Shown: positions 26,883 to 36,943, numbered from the stretch's first letter. The stretch is 64,000 nt of DNA from UBA1858 sp045105615 (GCA_045105615.1 JBGCDS010000030.1:1-64000); one strand, 5' to 3'. Notes: generated by a model from the sequence alone, not told the origin. Program-made: numbers and translations.

Positions 26883-27941
26883 ATGTCTGATGAAGAAGTT
26901 TTGAGTCAAGAAGAAATGAATGACCTCGCAGGCAATGGTGTGAATAGTAAACCTGCTGTGAAGGAAGAGTTGTATGAGCAGGGTGAAGTTCTTCCGTACG
27001 ACTTCAAACAGCCAGAACATACTAAGCAATCACACTTTCCAACACTGCAGATAATTAATGAGAAAACTGCATTAGATTTGCGCGATAAGTTGGAGCTTAT
27101 GCTTCAGCAGAAAATAGAAGTAAATGCGCAGGAAGCACATATTAATCGCTTTGGTGAATTTGTTCATTCACTTAGCACTCCTGTTGATATCAAGAAAATT
27201 TATGTGCCTGAACTTAAAGGAAGTTTTCTAATTTGTTTTGATAATGGATTGATTGACTCGCTTATTGAAGGGTATTTTGGTGCGCCAGATATGGCGCCAG
27301 ATATAAAAGCTGAAGAAGATGAGGGAGATGGTGATAAAGATAATTCTGATGAAGAGTCACAAACAGAGTCAGGTGAAATTTTAGAAAAAGAAGAATTTAC
27401 AAATGCTGAATCTAGAATCAGTCAAAAGCTACTTAATTATGTATTGGAGAGTATGCAAGGAGGGTGGAAGCTATTGGGTGATTATTCTTTCAACTATGAG
27501 AAAACTGAAAGCAACCCTCGCTTATTAAATCATTTAGATCATGAAGAACTCATGATTAATATCAATTTTGAATTGAAAATCAGAGACAAAATAAATGTAA
27601 TTAGAGTGGGAATGCCATACAAGCTACTAGATAAAGTTAAACATAAGTTGCGCAGGGTTGTTCAAAATATTCAAGAGGCAGGTGATAAGAAATGGCTGGC
27701 TAAGTTGTATGACAAGTTGCAATCAGTGCCTATGGAACTGGTCGGTGAGCTTGGGCGTGTCGTATTGCCTGTGAATAAGCTAGTTGAACTAAAAGTTGGT
27801 GATACGTTAAAGATACAAAAACCTGAAAATATCACTATTTATGTAAATAAAACTCCTATATTGGCTGGCCAATTAGGAGAGTTGAATGGACAAACAGCAA
27901 TCCAAGTAAATAATTGGATTAAGCCTGAAGTGAAAAAATAA
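26883..27941 (+). CDS. fliM: flagellar motor switch protein FliM with an acidic insert
   Basis: FliM is the C-ring switch protein that binds CheY-P and FliG. The N-terminal CheY-binding motif is present (VLSQEEMNDL, 6-15). The middle domain and the C-terminal SpoA-like FliN-homology domain (about 280-345) are recognisable. The usual GGxGR loop of the middle domain is not seen. Instead residues 134-171 carry GAPD followed by a strongly acidic low-complexity stretch, after which the conserved EFTNAESR segment resumes. Its 352 residues make it slightly long for the family. fliN follows by 13 bases. Confidence 0.93.
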   Translation: MSDEEVLSQEEMNDLAGNGVNSKPAVKEELYEQGEVLPYDFKQPEHTKQSHFPTLQIINEKTALDLRDKLELMLQQKIEVNAQEAHINRFGEFVHSLSTPVDIKKIYVPELKGSFLICFDNGLIDSLIEGYFGAPDMAPDIKAEEDEGDGDKDNSDEESQTESGEILEKEEFTNAESRISQKLLNYVLESMQGGWKLLGDYSFNYEKTESNPRLLNHLDHEELMININFELKIRDKINVIRVGMPYKLLDKVKHKLRRVVQNIQEAGDKKWLAKLYDKLQSVPMELVGELGRVVLPVNKLVELKVGDTLKIQKPENITIYVNKTPILAGQLGELNGQTAIQVNNWIKPEVKK

Positions 27942-27954
27942 TAAAGGGATTGTT

Positions 27955-28311
27955 ATGAGTGAAGCAGAACAAGAGGTGAACGTGGATACAGATCAGGAGA
28001 GCATAGCAGATGAGAAAATTCTCGAAGCAGCAAGTGTTGATAATAATCCAAATTTAGACGTGATACTTAATATACCTGTGCAAGTTTCATTAGAGCTTGG
28101 TAAGGCAAAAATGGATTTAAGAGAACTTCTTCAATTAGGCCAAGGTTCAGTGGTTGAGTTGGAAAGAACTATTGATGAACCATTGGACGTACTCGTAAAT
28201 GGAACGTTGGTAGCACGAGGGGAAGTAGTGGTTGTGGATAATAAGTTTGGTATTCGACTCACCGATATTGTTAGTCCAGAAAAACGCGTTCAAACATTTA
28301 GTGGTTTATAA
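27955..28311 (+). CDS. fliN: flagellar motor switch protein FliN
   Basis: FliN is the lower C-ring subunit, and helps dock FliH-FliI. The 118-residue product has an acidic N-terminal tail of about 35 residues and the SpoA domain (NIPVQVSLELGKAKMDLREL, then LVNGTLVARGEVVVVDNKFGIRL). Shine-Dalgarno AAAGGG precedes the ATG. fliO begins 4 bases after its stop. Confidence 0.96.
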   Translation: MSEAEQEVNVDTDQESIADEKILEAASVDNNPNLDVILNIPVQVSLELGKAKMDLRELLQLGQGSVVELERTIDEPLDVLVNGTLVARGEVVVVDNKFGIRLTDIVSPEKRVQTFSGL

Positions 28312-28315
28312 AGAA

Positions 28316-28753
28316 ATGAATTCAATGTTGATGAAAATGGCCTCGATAGCCATTTTAAATGTTGTTTATGTGCCTTGTTCATGGTCACAAGATCAATTAA
28401 ATGACACGTCTCTTGGATCTTATTCATGGGAGGCTATCAAAGTCATATTATCACTGGGCATTGTGCTAATAGCATTTTATCTCTTGGTTAATGCATTTAA
28501 GAAATATAGCGGAGTGTCAATTAAAGCAAATTCTTCAGTACATATCCTGGGAGGAATTTCGCTGGGAGGTAAGGAAAAGGTAGTCATTTTACAAGCGGGG
28601 AATGTGGATTTTTTATTGGGAGTTTCAGGTGCTGGTGTTAATAAACTGCATCAGTTTGAACCTGGTGAGCTTGACTCGCATGATGAAGGTCAAAAAAATC
28701 ACATTAGCTTCAATCAGCAGATTGAAAAAATTCTAGGCAAGAAGTCATCATGA
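28316..28753 (+). CDS. fliO: flagellar biosynthesis protein FliO
   Basis: FliO is a bitopic membrane protein that assists assembly of the FliP ring of the export gate. With the ATG at 28316 the product is 145 residues. It has a hydrophobic N-terminus, a TM helix at about 37-57 (VILSLGIVLIAFYLLVNAF) and a FliO-type cytoplasmic beta domain (LGGKEKVVILQAGNVDFLLGVS). An upstream in-frame start at 28232 would overlap fliN by 80 bases and is less likely. It overlaps fliP by 4 bases. Confidence 0.88.
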   Translation: MNSMLMKMASIAILNVVYVPCSWSQDQLNDTSLGSYSWEAIKVILSLGIVLIAFYLLVNAFKKYSGVSIKANSSVHILGGISLGGKEKVVILQAGNVDFLLGVSGAGVNKLHQFEPGELDSHDEGQKNHISFNQQIEKILGKKSS

Positions 28754-29481
28754 AGATTTTGTCAATATTTTTTGTATTTTTGATTTCTAATTCACTTTAT
28801 GCAGCGCCTGGTCTGGAAGCGCTAACTGTTGAAACAACAGTCGATGGGGATCAGAAGTATTCACTAAGCTTGCAAGCATTAGTGCTAATGACGGTGCTGA
28901 GCCTGTTGCCTGCGGCATTATTAATGATGACTTCTTTTACTCGTATCATTATTGTTTTAGCAATTCTTAGGCAGGCACTAGGAACAGCGCAGACACCTTC
29001 TAATCAAATCCTTCTAGGATTAGCCCTGTTTGTTACTGTTTTTATTATGTCGCCAGTATTGCAAGAAATTAACGAAACAGCGGCGCAACCGTATTACGCA
29101 GAAACTATTTCAGCTAATCAGGCGATACAACTAGCGAAAAAACCAGTCATGGAGTTCATGATGGCTCAAACGAGAGAGGCTGATATTTCTATGTTTATTG
29201 AAATGTCTGGTATTGAAGGCATTGATGGTCCGGAAAATGTCCCATTGACTGTATTGCTACCTTCTTTTGTTACTAGCGAATTAAAAACAGCTTTCCAAAT
29301 TGGATTCTTAGTGTTTCTTCCGTTTTTAATTATAGATTTAGTTGTTGCGAGTGTGTTGATGTCGATGGGTATGATGATGTTGTCCCCATTAATTATTTCT
29401 CTACCTTTTAAGCTAATGCTATTTGTAATGGTTGATGGTTGGTCAATGATTATCGGTAGCTTAGCATCTAGTTTCTTATAA
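28750..29481 (+). CDS. fliP: flagellar type III export gate protein FliP
   Basis: FliP is the core pore subunit of the FliPQR export gate. It is 243 residues, with a cleavable signal peptide (about 1-18, ending YAA) and four hydrophobic segments. Highly conserved pieces are TSFTRIIIVLAILRQALGTAQTP-like residues (74-96), QTREADISMF and GMMMLSP. It starts in an ATGA overlap with fliO and precedes fliQ by 5 bases. Confidence 0.97.
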   Translation: MKILSIFFVFLISNSLYAAPGLEALTVETTVDGDQKYSLSLQALVLMTVLSLLPAALLMMTSFTRIIIVLAILRQALGTAQTPSNQILLGLALFVTVFIMSPVLQEINETAAQPYYAETISANQAIQLAKKPVMEFMMAQTREADISMFIEMSGIEGIDGPENVPLTVLLPSFVTSELKTAFQIGFLVFLPFLIIDLVVASVLMSMGMMMLSPLIISLPFKLMLFVMVDGWSMIIGSLASSFL

Positions 29482-29486
29482 TTATT

Positions 29487-29756
29487 ATGACTCCAGAATC
29501 CGTATTAGATCTTACTCAAAATGCTATGTGGACTGCAGTGATTGTTGCTGGTCCTATGTTGATGGTTGCGTTAGCAGTTGGTTTGGTGATTGGTATGTTT
29601 CAAGCCGCAACACAAATTAATGAAATGACATTGAGTTTTATTCCAAAGCTTTTTGCGTTGTTCTTAACATTAGTCATGGCAGGACCATGGTTGCTGTCAA
29701 CATTAATGAACTATACACAACAATTGTTATTAAGTATTCCGAGTGTGATTGGTTGA
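29487..29756 (+). CDS. fliQ: flagellar type III export gate protein FliQ
   Basis: FliQ is a small gate subunit that wraps around the FliP/FliR core. The 89 residues form two hydrophobic hairpin helices. Conserved ATQINEMTLSFIPK residues (about 46-59) lie between them. Length and position (fliP-fliQ-fliR) are standard. Confidence 0.96.
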   Translation: MTPESVLDLTQNAMWTAVIVAGPMLMVALAVGLVIGMFQAATQINEMTLSFIPKLFALFLTLVMAGPWLLSTLMNYTQQLLLSIPSVIG

Positions 29757-29763
29757 TTGAGCT

Positions 29764-30525
29764 ATGCAGGCGGGATATTTAATTAATTATTTGAGTGACT
29801 TTATGTGGCCATTTGCCAGAGTCACAGGGCTGTTGTTGATTGCTCCATTGATTGGTAGCTCTTACATTCCTTTATATATAAAAATATTAGTTGCTACTGC
29901 AATTACTATATTTGTATACCCGTTAGTTACATTCCCATCTAATGTTGATCCTTTGACAATTAACGGCGTGATTATCTTAATGCAACAGATAATGATTGGT
30001 TTGACTATCGGCCTGATTATGCAGATTGCTTTTAGTGCAATCACAATTGCAGGTGAAAACATCGCATTAACCATGGGTTTGGGTTTTGCTTCGATGACAG
30101 ATCCAGCTAATGGCGTCACTATTCCGGTTGTCAGTCAACTAATGACTGTATTTGCTTCGCTATATTTCTTGGCTTTGAATGGACATATCGCTTTAATTGA
30201 ACTGCTAATAAACAGTTTTATTTTTTTACCTATAGATGGTTTGTTTTCATTAGATACTGCTATGGCTGTCGCTGAGTGGGGAGGTCGTATGTTTATCGGT
30301 GCGTTGATGGTTTGTATACCTGCTGTTACTGCACTATTGGTGATTAACGTTGCTATGGGGCTTATGACTCGTGTGGCACCTCAGATGAATGTATTTTCAG
30401 TTGGTTTTCCATTAACTATGATGCTTGGGTTTATATTTATCGCGATTAGTATTCCTATGGCAATGCGCATATTTCAAGATCTGCTTGAACAGTCATCCGA
30501 ATATATTATTTTTCTCTTTAACTGA
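29764..30525 (+). CDS. fliR: flagellar type III export gate protein FliR
   Basis: FliR is the single-copy subunit that completes the FliP5-FliQ4-FliR1 gate. The 253-residue protein has about six hydrophobic segments, the conserved FMWPFARVTGLLLIAPL start and the GLMTRVAPQMNVFSVGFP motif (about 198-215). It lies 7 bases after fliQ and 11 bases before flhB. Confidence 0.96.
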   Translation: MQAGYLINYLSDFMWPFARVTGLLLIAPLIGSSYIPLYIKILVATAITIFVYPLVTFPSNVDPLTINGVIILMQQIMIGLTIGLIMQIAFSAITIAGENIALTMGLGFASMTDPANGVTIPVVSQLMTVFASLYFLALNGHIALIELLINSFIFLPIDGLFSLDTAMAVAEWGGRMFIGALMVCIPAVTALLVINVAMGLMTRVAPQMNVFSVGFPLTMMLGFIFIAISIPMAMRIFQDLLEQSSEYIIFLFN

Positions 30526-30536
30526 TGGAATGAATC

Positions 30537-31664
30537 ATGGCAGATAACACATCAGATCAGGAGAAAACCGAAGAACCGAGTGCCAAACGGCTTCTCGATG
30601 CTAAGAAGAAAGGTCAGGTCCCTCGATCAAGAGAGTTAAGTGTCACTATTGCAAGTCTCGGAGGAGGCCTATTGTTTTTGTCTTCAATGGGTGAGATTCA
30701 AGGTGCGATAGAAAAAGTTTTTGATAAAAGTTATGTGATTACAAATCGTAGCATGTTGAGTAATGCTTATATTCTTGACGTGTTTGGCGCTACATTTACA
30801 GAAGTGCTAATGAGTTTATCATTTATGTTTTTCTTTTTAATGATTATTGTTGTTGCTGGGCCAGCATTGATAGGTGGATGGTCATTTAGCCTTTCTTCTA
30901 TGAGTTTTAAAGCCTCAAAATTGAATCCAATGAGTGGGTTTAAACGCATGTTTGGCACCAATGGTTTGATAGAGCTAATTAAATCTGTTCTCAAAGTTGT
31001 TTTGGTTGCTGCAATATCATATGCATTTATAACCTCCTACCAAGATGAGTTTTTAGCATTAGCAAGTGAACATCATGATAAAGCGATAATTCATTCTGTA
31101 ACAATTGTCGTTAGTAGTTATCTATACATAGCTTTAGGTTTGATAGTAATTGTTGGCATAGATGTGCCTTACCAGCTATGGAACCACAAAAAGCAATTAA
31201 AAATGAGCTTGCAAGAACTCAAGGATGAATATAAGGAGACTGAAGGAAATCCTGAGTCTAAGGCGCGAACACGAGGTTTGCAAAGAGAAATTTCGCAAAG
31301 AAAAATGCTGCAAGAAGTGCCCAATGCAGACGTTATTATTGTTAATCCAACTCACTTCAGTGTGGCCTTGCGTTATGACGCTACTAAAGATTCAGCGCCT
31401 ATATTGGTGGCTAAAGGCGTTGACAATATGGCGATGAAAATTAGAGAGATTGGTACAGCTCATGATGTACCGGTATTTACTGCGCCATTATTAGCTAGGG
31501 CAATTTATCACACGACAGAGGTTGATAAAGAAGTAGTCTCAGATCTGTATGTGGCTGTAGCTAAAGTGCTTGCATATGTATTCCAGCTGAAAAATGCGAA
31601 ACCTGGTAATTACCCAAACCCACCTACAGATTTAACTATTCCTAGAGAATATAGGGCTTATTAG
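30537..31664 (+). CDS. flhB: flagellar export switch protein FlhB
   Basis: FlhB switches substrate specificity from rod/hook to filament type by autocleavage. It is 375 residues. It has the typical N-terminus (DQEKTEEPSAKRLLDAKKKGQVPRSREL region), four TM helices, and a cytoplasmic domain with the self-cleaving NPTH motif at residues 270-273. It sits between fliR and flhA (3-base gap to flhA). Confidence 0.97.
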   Translation: MADNTSDQEKTEEPSAKRLLDAKKKGQVPRSRELSVTIASLGGGLLFLSSMGEIQGAIEKVFDKSYVITNRSMLSNAYILDVFGATFTEVLMSLSFMFFFLMIIVVAGPALIGGWSFSLSSMSFKASKLNPMSGFKRMFGTNGLIELIKSVLKVVLVAAISYAFITSYQDEFLALASEHHDKAIIHSVTIVVSSYLYIALGLIVIVGIDVPYQLWNHKKQLKMSLQELKDEYKETEGNPESKARTRGLQREISQRKMLQEVPNADVIIVNPTHFSVALRYDATKDSAPILVAKGVDNMAMKIREIGTAHDVPVFTAPLLARAIYHTTEVDKEVVSDLYVAVAKVLAYVFQLKNAKPGNYPNPPTDLTIPREYRAY

Positions 31665-31667
31665 AAA

Positions 31668-33782
31668 ATGAATTTTTTCGACATGATTAGAGCATTCATC
31701 AAAAATGGACTCGGTACGCCAATACTATTAGTCATGATGCTGATGATGTTAATTGTACCTATACCGCCATTTGGATTGGATATCTTATTTACATTTAACA
31801 TTACACTTTCTCTGATAGTTATCTTGGTGACTATCTATACTATGCGCCCATTAGATTTTGCTGTATTCCCTACCGTGTTATTAATTGCAACCATGATGCG
31901 ATTAGGTTTGAATGTAGCTTCTACACGTGTTGTGCTAATCGAAGGTCATACCGGTTCAGATGCAGCAGGATCGGTGATTCAATCATTTGGCGACTTTGTA
32001 ATTGGTGGTAATTATGCAGTCGGTATTGTTGTTTTTGCGATTCTAATCATTATTAACTTTGTTGTAGTGACTAAAGGTGCAGGGCGTGTATCTGAAGTAA
32101 GCGCGCGCTTCACATTAGATGCTATGCCAGGTAAACAGATGGCCATTGATGCTGATCTAAATGCAGGATTGATTGATCAACATCAAGCTAAAGCAAGACG
32201 TGAAGATATATCAAATGAAGCTGATTTCTATGGTTCTATGGATGGTGCGAGTAAGTTCGTTCGTGGTGATGCAATTGCAGGGATTTTAATCGTATTTATA
32301 AATATTGCTGGTGGTTTGATCATTGGCATGGTGCAGCATGGTTTATCGCTTGAAGTAGCTACACAGAACTATTTGTTGTTAACCGTAGGCGATGGCTTGG
32401 TTGCGCAAATTCCTTCATTACTACTCTCGACTGCAACTGCAATTATTGTAACACGCGTATCATCTTCTCAAGATATGAGTAAACACGTAATCACTCAGAT
32501 GTTTGATGATAAAAGAGCATTGGGTGTGTCTGCAGCGATTATTGGTGGATTAGGATTGATACCAGGAATGCCAAATATTGCATTTCTAACACTTGGTGCA
32601 ATCGCTGGTGGTGCTGCGTTTTGGATGAATATTAATAAATCTAAGCTCGCAAATGCTGTTGAAGAAGAAGTAGAGCCGCCTGCACCTAGTGAAGAGAATG
32701 CAGATATTAGTTGGGACGATATGCAGTCGGTAGACAAGATTGGATTAGAAGTTGGATACAAGTTAATTCCATTAGTAGATCGTAAACAAAATGGTCAATT
32801 AATGGGAAGAATTAAAGGTGTAAGGAAAAAGCTTTCACAAGAACTAGGCTTTTTAATACAGCCTGTGCATATTCGAGATAATTTAGATCTTAGTCCTAAT
32901 GTTTATCGCATTACATTATTAGGCGTTAACGAAGGTGAGGGTGAAATCTATCCAGATCGTGAGTTAGCGATTAATCCAGGCTCAACTACCAGTGAATTAA
33001 AAGGTATTAAAACTACTGATCCAGCCTTCGGTATGGATGCTGTTTGGATTGAAGCTAATCAGAAAGATTATGCTCAAAGTAATGGTTATACCGTAGTTGA
33101 CCCTGCCACGGTCATAGCAACCCACATTAATAAGATCCTACGCGACCACGCAAGCTCTATGTTGGGTTACGACGAAGTCCAAATGATATTAGATAATCTT
33201 GGTGAAAAGTCTCCTAAGCTAGTTGAAGACTTAGTGCCTAAAGCATTGCCGATCGGAACCATCACTAAAGTGCTGCAAAATCTATTACAAGAGGGTGTTT
33301 CTATTAGAGACATTAGAACTATTTCTGAAACGCTGCTAGATGCGGCAAATACTAGTCAAGATGGTGACGCTTTAACTGCAATTGTGAGGGTCGCACTTAG
33401 GCGAATGATTGTTCAAGGTATCAATGGAATGCGCTCTGAACTGTCAGTTTTCACAATTGATCCAAAACTGGAACAGTTATTGCAGAAGTCAGTACAAGGG
33501 AATAATGACGGATATTTGATGATTGAACCAGGATTAGCTGAGAAGTTGCAGCAAGGTGTTAGAGAGTCTGCGCAAAAGTTACAAGCGATAGGTCTCCCTG
33601 CAGTATTGGTGGTTTCTAAGGGACTTAGAACGATGCTGTCACGTTTGTTTTCAAATACAGTCACGGATTTACATGTGATTGCATATGAAGAGATCCCTGA
33701 GTCAAAACAGATAAAAATAGTAGCAAACGTCGGTGATGAAACAGAACCGGCAGAACCCAATATGATTGGTGTGACAGCATAA
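31668..33782 (+). CDS. flhA: flagellar export gate protein FlhA
   Basis: FlhA is the nonameric membrane protein that uses proton motive force and docks substrate-chaperone complexes. The length is 704 residues. The N-terminal half has about eight TM helices with the FHIPEP-family core (MRLGLNVASTRVVL, then MPGKQMAIDADLNAGLID). The C-terminal half is the cytoplasmic docking domain (VGYKLIPLVD, then DLVPKALPIGTITKVLQNLL). flhF follows after 35 bases. Confidence 0.97.
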   Translation: MNFFDMIRAFIKNGLGTPILLVMMLMMLIVPIPPFGLDILFTFNITLSLIVILVTIYTMRPLDFAVFPTVLLIATMMRLGLNVASTRVVLIEGHTGSDAAGSVIQSFGDFVIGGNYAVGIVVFAILIIINFVVVTKGAGRVSEVSARFTLDAMPGKQMAIDADLNAGLIDQHQAKARREDISNEADFYGSMDGASKFVRGDAIAGILIVFINIAGGLIIGMVQHGLSLEVATQNYLLLTVGDGLVAQIPSLLLSTATAIIVTRVSSSQDMSKHVITQMFDDKRALGVSAAIIGGLGLIPGMPNIAFLTLGAIAGGAAFWMNINKSKLANAVEEEVEPPAPSEENADISWDDMQSVDKIGLEVGYKLIPLVDRKQNGQLMGRIKGVRKKLSQELGFLIQPVHIRDNLDLSPNVYRITLLGVNEGEGEIYPDRELAINPGSTTSELKGIKTTDPAFGMDAVWIEANQKDYAQSNGYTVVDPATVIATHINKILRDHASSMLGYDEVQMILDNLGEKSPKLVEDLVPKALPIGTITKVLQNLLQEGVSIRDIRTISETLLDAANTSQDGDALTAIVRVALRRMIVQGINGMRSELSVFTIDPKLEQLLQKSVQGNNDGYLMIEPGLAEKLQQGVRESAQKLQAIGLPAVLVVSKGLRTMLSRLFSNTVTDLHVIAYEEIPESKQIKIVANVGDETEPAEPNMIGVTA

Positions 33783-33817
33783 AACGCATATATGAGATAA
33801 CGGCACGGAGTTAAATA

Positions 33818-35257
33818 ATGGAAATTAAACGAATCAAAGAGAAATCAATTCATGATGCTATACAAAAGGTGCGTGAAGAATTAGGACCAGAAGCAGTTAT
33901 CCTGTCGACGGAAAAAAATAGACATGGAGTGGAAATTATTGCCGCTTTAGACTTTGATGCCAGCGTATTAGAAGAAAAATTAATAGAAACAAATCAACAT
34001 GCAACGGCTGAAGAGTCACAGACATTAATTAGTGAAGAGACATTGTCTGATGCGATAGAAAAAAGCATCGAAAAGCAGTTTTCGGCACAGATGAATAAGA
34101 TTAGTGAAACGATTGTTAATTTTCAAATTGACAGCAACCAAGAACGAAATAAGCTCTACGACAGTTTGAACCAAAAGATTGACACATTGCATAAGTCTGT
34201 TGAAGAGAAATATATAGAACAGCAGCGCGCACGAACAGAAAATTTCTCTGTATTGCAAAAGCAAGTGACACAATTGCGTGATGAGTTTACTGATTACATG
34301 ACTAGTGCATTACCTGATGAAATGAACTCTATTATGCAGATACATGAAGAAATAGGTGATTTGAAAGATGTCCTGGGATGTCAGACTAAGTTATTAGATT
34401 GGGCTAAATGGGGGAAGAACAACCCTAGTGGTATTTCACTTATTTCAAGACTAGTCAATGCCGGTTTTGGTGTTGGGTTAAGCAAAAATGTGATGAGCAA
34501 TATTAGTGATATTTCCGATAGCGAGACTGCTTGGAGAAATGTTATAGAATTATTGACGACTGGAATCAAGACGCCTGACATTAATGTGCAGCAAGAAGGT
34601 GGAGTTGTCATGGCATTAGGAAGAACAGGTGTTGGCAAAACAACTACATTAGCTAAGATTGCAACTAAATACGTGATTGAGAATGGACCTAATGATGTTG
34701 TGTTTATCAATTTAGATGGCAAGCGTGTAGGTGGATTCGATCAACTAGATACCTATGGGCGCATTCTTAATGTCCCCGTCTATCGGTTTGATGGTGAAGA
34801 AAATATACGTAGTATTTTAAAAATCATTCGTAGTAAAGCATTGGTGTTGATTGATACGGCTGGTGTGACGGAGCCTGATAAAGAAATAGAAAGCTTCATT
34901 AGTAGTCTGTCTAGAAATAAAGTTGATGTACATAAATTACTTTTGATGAGTGCAAATACTCAATTGCATAACTTGAAGGAGATTGTTGATGGATTTAAAA
35001 AATGTCAGCCAAATGGTTGTGTGATTACTAAAACTGATGAGTCATCACAGCTGGGTAATGTCATTACTGTGTCAATAGAAGATGACTTGCCTGTATATTT
35101 TGAAACATTTGGTCAACAGGTGCCTGAAGATATTACGTGCGTTGAGCCTTCTTCTTTAATTCAGAGAGCTATAGATAATAAAAATCATAATGAGATACTT
35201 GCTTCAGAAGACAGCTTGTTATTGGAGGGATTAAATCAGAATGGAATTACAGACTAA
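33818..35257 (+). CDS. flhF: polar-flagellum placement GTPase FlhF
   Basis: FlhF is an SRP-type GTPase that places the flagellum at the cell pole. The 479-residue product has the N-terminal B domain (AIQKVREELGPEAVILS), a long Gln/Glu-rich helical linker (about 60-165) and the NG domain. G1 (GRTGVGKTT) begins near residue 268, followed by the DTAG region (LIDTAGVTEPD) and the TKTDE motif. GGAG precedes the start. It overlaps flhG by 17 bases. Confidence 0.96.
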   Translation: MEIKRIKEKSIHDAIQKVREELGPEAVILSTEKNRHGVEIIAALDFDASVLEEKLIETNQHATAEESQTLISEETLSDAIEKSIEKQFSAQMNKISETIVNFQIDSNQERNKLYDSLNQKIDTLHKSVEEKYIEQQRARTENFSVLQKQVTQLRDEFTDYMTSALPDEMNSIMQIHEEIGDLKDVLGCQTKLLDWAKWGKNNPSGISLISRLVNAGFGVGLSKNVMSNISDISDSETAWRNVIELLTTGIKTPDINVQQEGGVVMALGRTGVGKTTTLAKIATKYVIENGPNDVVFINLDGKRVGGFDQLDTYGRILNVPVYRFDGEENIRSILKIIRSKALVLIDTAGVTEPDKEIESFISSLSRNKVDVHKLLLMSANTQLHNLKEIVDGFKKCQPNGCVITKTDESSQLGNVITVSIEDDLPVYFETFGQQVPEDITCVEPSSLIQRAIDNKNHNEILASEDSLLLEGLNQNGITD

Positions 35258-36116
35258 TATAACAACACAGAATAATAATATTATGAATTCAGCTCAATTA
35301 TCTGTTGCAGAACACAAGGTACGCTGCATAGCAATTACTGGTGGTAAAGGTGGCGTGGGTAAAACAAATATATCGATAAACCTGGCCACTAGTTTTTCAC
35401 GATTAAATAAGCGTGTCATGTTGTTAGATGCGGATTTTGGTTTGGCCAATGTGGACGTGGTTTTAGGTCTTACGCCAGAACACAACCTTTTACATGTAAT
35501 TGAAAATAAGTGCACATTACAAGATGTCTTATTGGATGGCCCCGAGAATATTAAGATTGTGCCTGCATCATCCGGTGTTAAGAGGATGGCAAATCTAAAT
35601 AGTCTAGAACAAAGCGGCTTGATTTCTGCTTTTAGTGAAATGGGTGATCAAGTTGATGTAATGATTATTGATACAGCGGCTGGTATTAGCGATAGCGTTG
35701 TTCATTTTGCTAGAGCCGCCGGTGAAGTGGTCGTTGTTGTATGCGATGAACCTGCATCAATTGCAGATGCCTATGCGTTGATCAAAGTCTTAAGCCGCGA
35801 TTATGCAGTGAATAAGGTTAGTGTGATATCAAACCAAGTTGAATCAAAAGCACATGGTGAGATGTTGTTTAATCAGATTCTAAGAGTGATCAACAAGTAC
35901 TTGGATGTATCTGTTAGTTATTTAGGCGCAGTACCTGATGACGCTTATTTGAAAAAAGCGGTAAAGAGACAATTGGCGGTTACCTGTGCTTATCCTAGAT
36001 CGCGAGCATCTGAAGCATTTAAGGAAATTGCAAAGAAAATAAATAGTAAAAAAATAGAAGAATTTTCCTCCGGGAATTTAGAGTTTTTTGCGGAACAACT
36101 AGTCAATATAAATTAA
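35241..36116 (+). CDS. flhG: flagellar number regulator FlhG/FleN (MinD-like ATPase)
   Basis: FlhG is a ParA/MinD-type ATPase that limits flagellar number, typically by antagonising FleQ and stimulating FlhF. The deviant Walker A KGGVGKT is at 36-42. The DADFGLANVDVVLG switch segment and the IDTAAGI Walker B follow. It is 291 residues. No N-terminal DQAxxLR-type activator helix is evident in the first 30 residues. A second start at 35283 is possible. The overlap with flhF implies coupled translation. Confidence 0.95.
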   Translation: MELQTNITTQNNNIMNSAQLSVAEHKVRCIAITGGKGGVGKTNISINLATSFSRLNKRVMLLDADFGLANVDVVLGLTPEHNLLHVIENKCTLQDVLLDGPENIKIVPASSGVKRMANLNSLEQSGLISAFSEMGDQVDVMIIDTAAGISDSVVHFARAAGEVVVVVCDEPASIADAYALIKVLSRDYAVNKVSVISNQVESKAHGEMLFNQILRVINKYLDVSVSYLGAVPDDAYLKKAVKRQLAVTCAYPRSRASEAFKEIAKKINSKKIEEFSSGNLEFFAEQLVNIN

Positions 36117-36144
36117 CTATAAAGTTGCGAAAGGGAAGTCAAGG

Positions 36145-36876
36145 ATGAATGCTCACACAATGTACATGAATGTACAGCAAGAGACATCAGCAGATGAGTT
36201 AGTAACTCGTCATGCACCGTTAGTTAAACGAGTTGCCTACCATTTAAAAGGTAGGCTGCCAGATTCAGTTCAAGTAGATGATCTAATTCAATCTGGTATG
36301 TTGGGTTTGCTAGAAGCAGCCAAGAATTTCGATTCTACACAGGGTGCTAGCTTTGAAACATATGCTGGAATAAGAATTCGTGGTGCAATGTTAGATGAAA
36401 TTAGATTGGGTGATTGGACGCCAAGATCTGTTCATCGTAAAGCACGTGAATTAAATCAAGCGATAAAGACAATTGAGGATAGGAAATTAGGGAATGCATC
36501 TGACAGTGAAATAGCTAAAGAAATGGGTGTTTCATTAGATGAATTCAATAAAATTTTAAGGAACGCATCTGTATCTAAAATATTTAGTATAGATGATGGG
36601 GAGGTGGAACATGATTACAACGGTAATATGTCTACCAAGGTCCAGCCGGAAACAATTTACAAAAGAGAAGAGCTTGCTTATGCGTTAGAGGGAATTATAG
36701 ATGACTTGCCTGAAAGGGAGCGTTTAGTGATGTCCTTTTATTATGAAGAGCAAATGAACTTGAGAGAGATTGGTGAAGTACTAGGTGTGAGTGAGTCACG
36801 TGTTTCACAGATTCATGGCAAAGCACTTATTACCATTAGATCAAGAGTTCAAAATAGCTTTGATAATATAAAATAA
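36145..36876 (+). CDS. fliA: flagellar sigma factor FliA (sigma-28)
   Basis: FliA is the alternative sigma factor for late flagellar genes. The 243 residues hold region 2 (LVKRVAYHLKGRLPDSVQVDDLIQ, then GMLGLLEAAKNFD), region 3 (RSVHRKARELNQAI) and region 4 with the helix-turn-helix (LREIGEVLGVSESRVSQIHGKAL). Its target in this window is the fliC promoter at 10509. It is the last standard gene of the fliL operon. Confidence 0.97.
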   Translation: MNAHTMYMNVQQETSADELVTRHAPLVKRVAYHLKGRLPDSVQVDDLIQSGMLGLLEAAKNFDSTQGASFETYAGIRIRGAMLDEIRLGDWTPRSVHRKARELNQAIKTIEDRKLGNASDSEIAKEMGVSLDEFNKILRNASVSKIFSIDDGEVEHDYNGNMSTKVQPETIYKREELAYALEGIIDDLPERERLVMSFYYEEQMNLREIGEVLGVSESRVSQIHGKALITIRSRVQNSFDNIK

Positions 36877-36943
36877 CAATGAATATTGTGAGTCGTGCAA
36901 TGAGAACAATACGTGAGGTGTGTAAATTTAATGGAGCATACTC

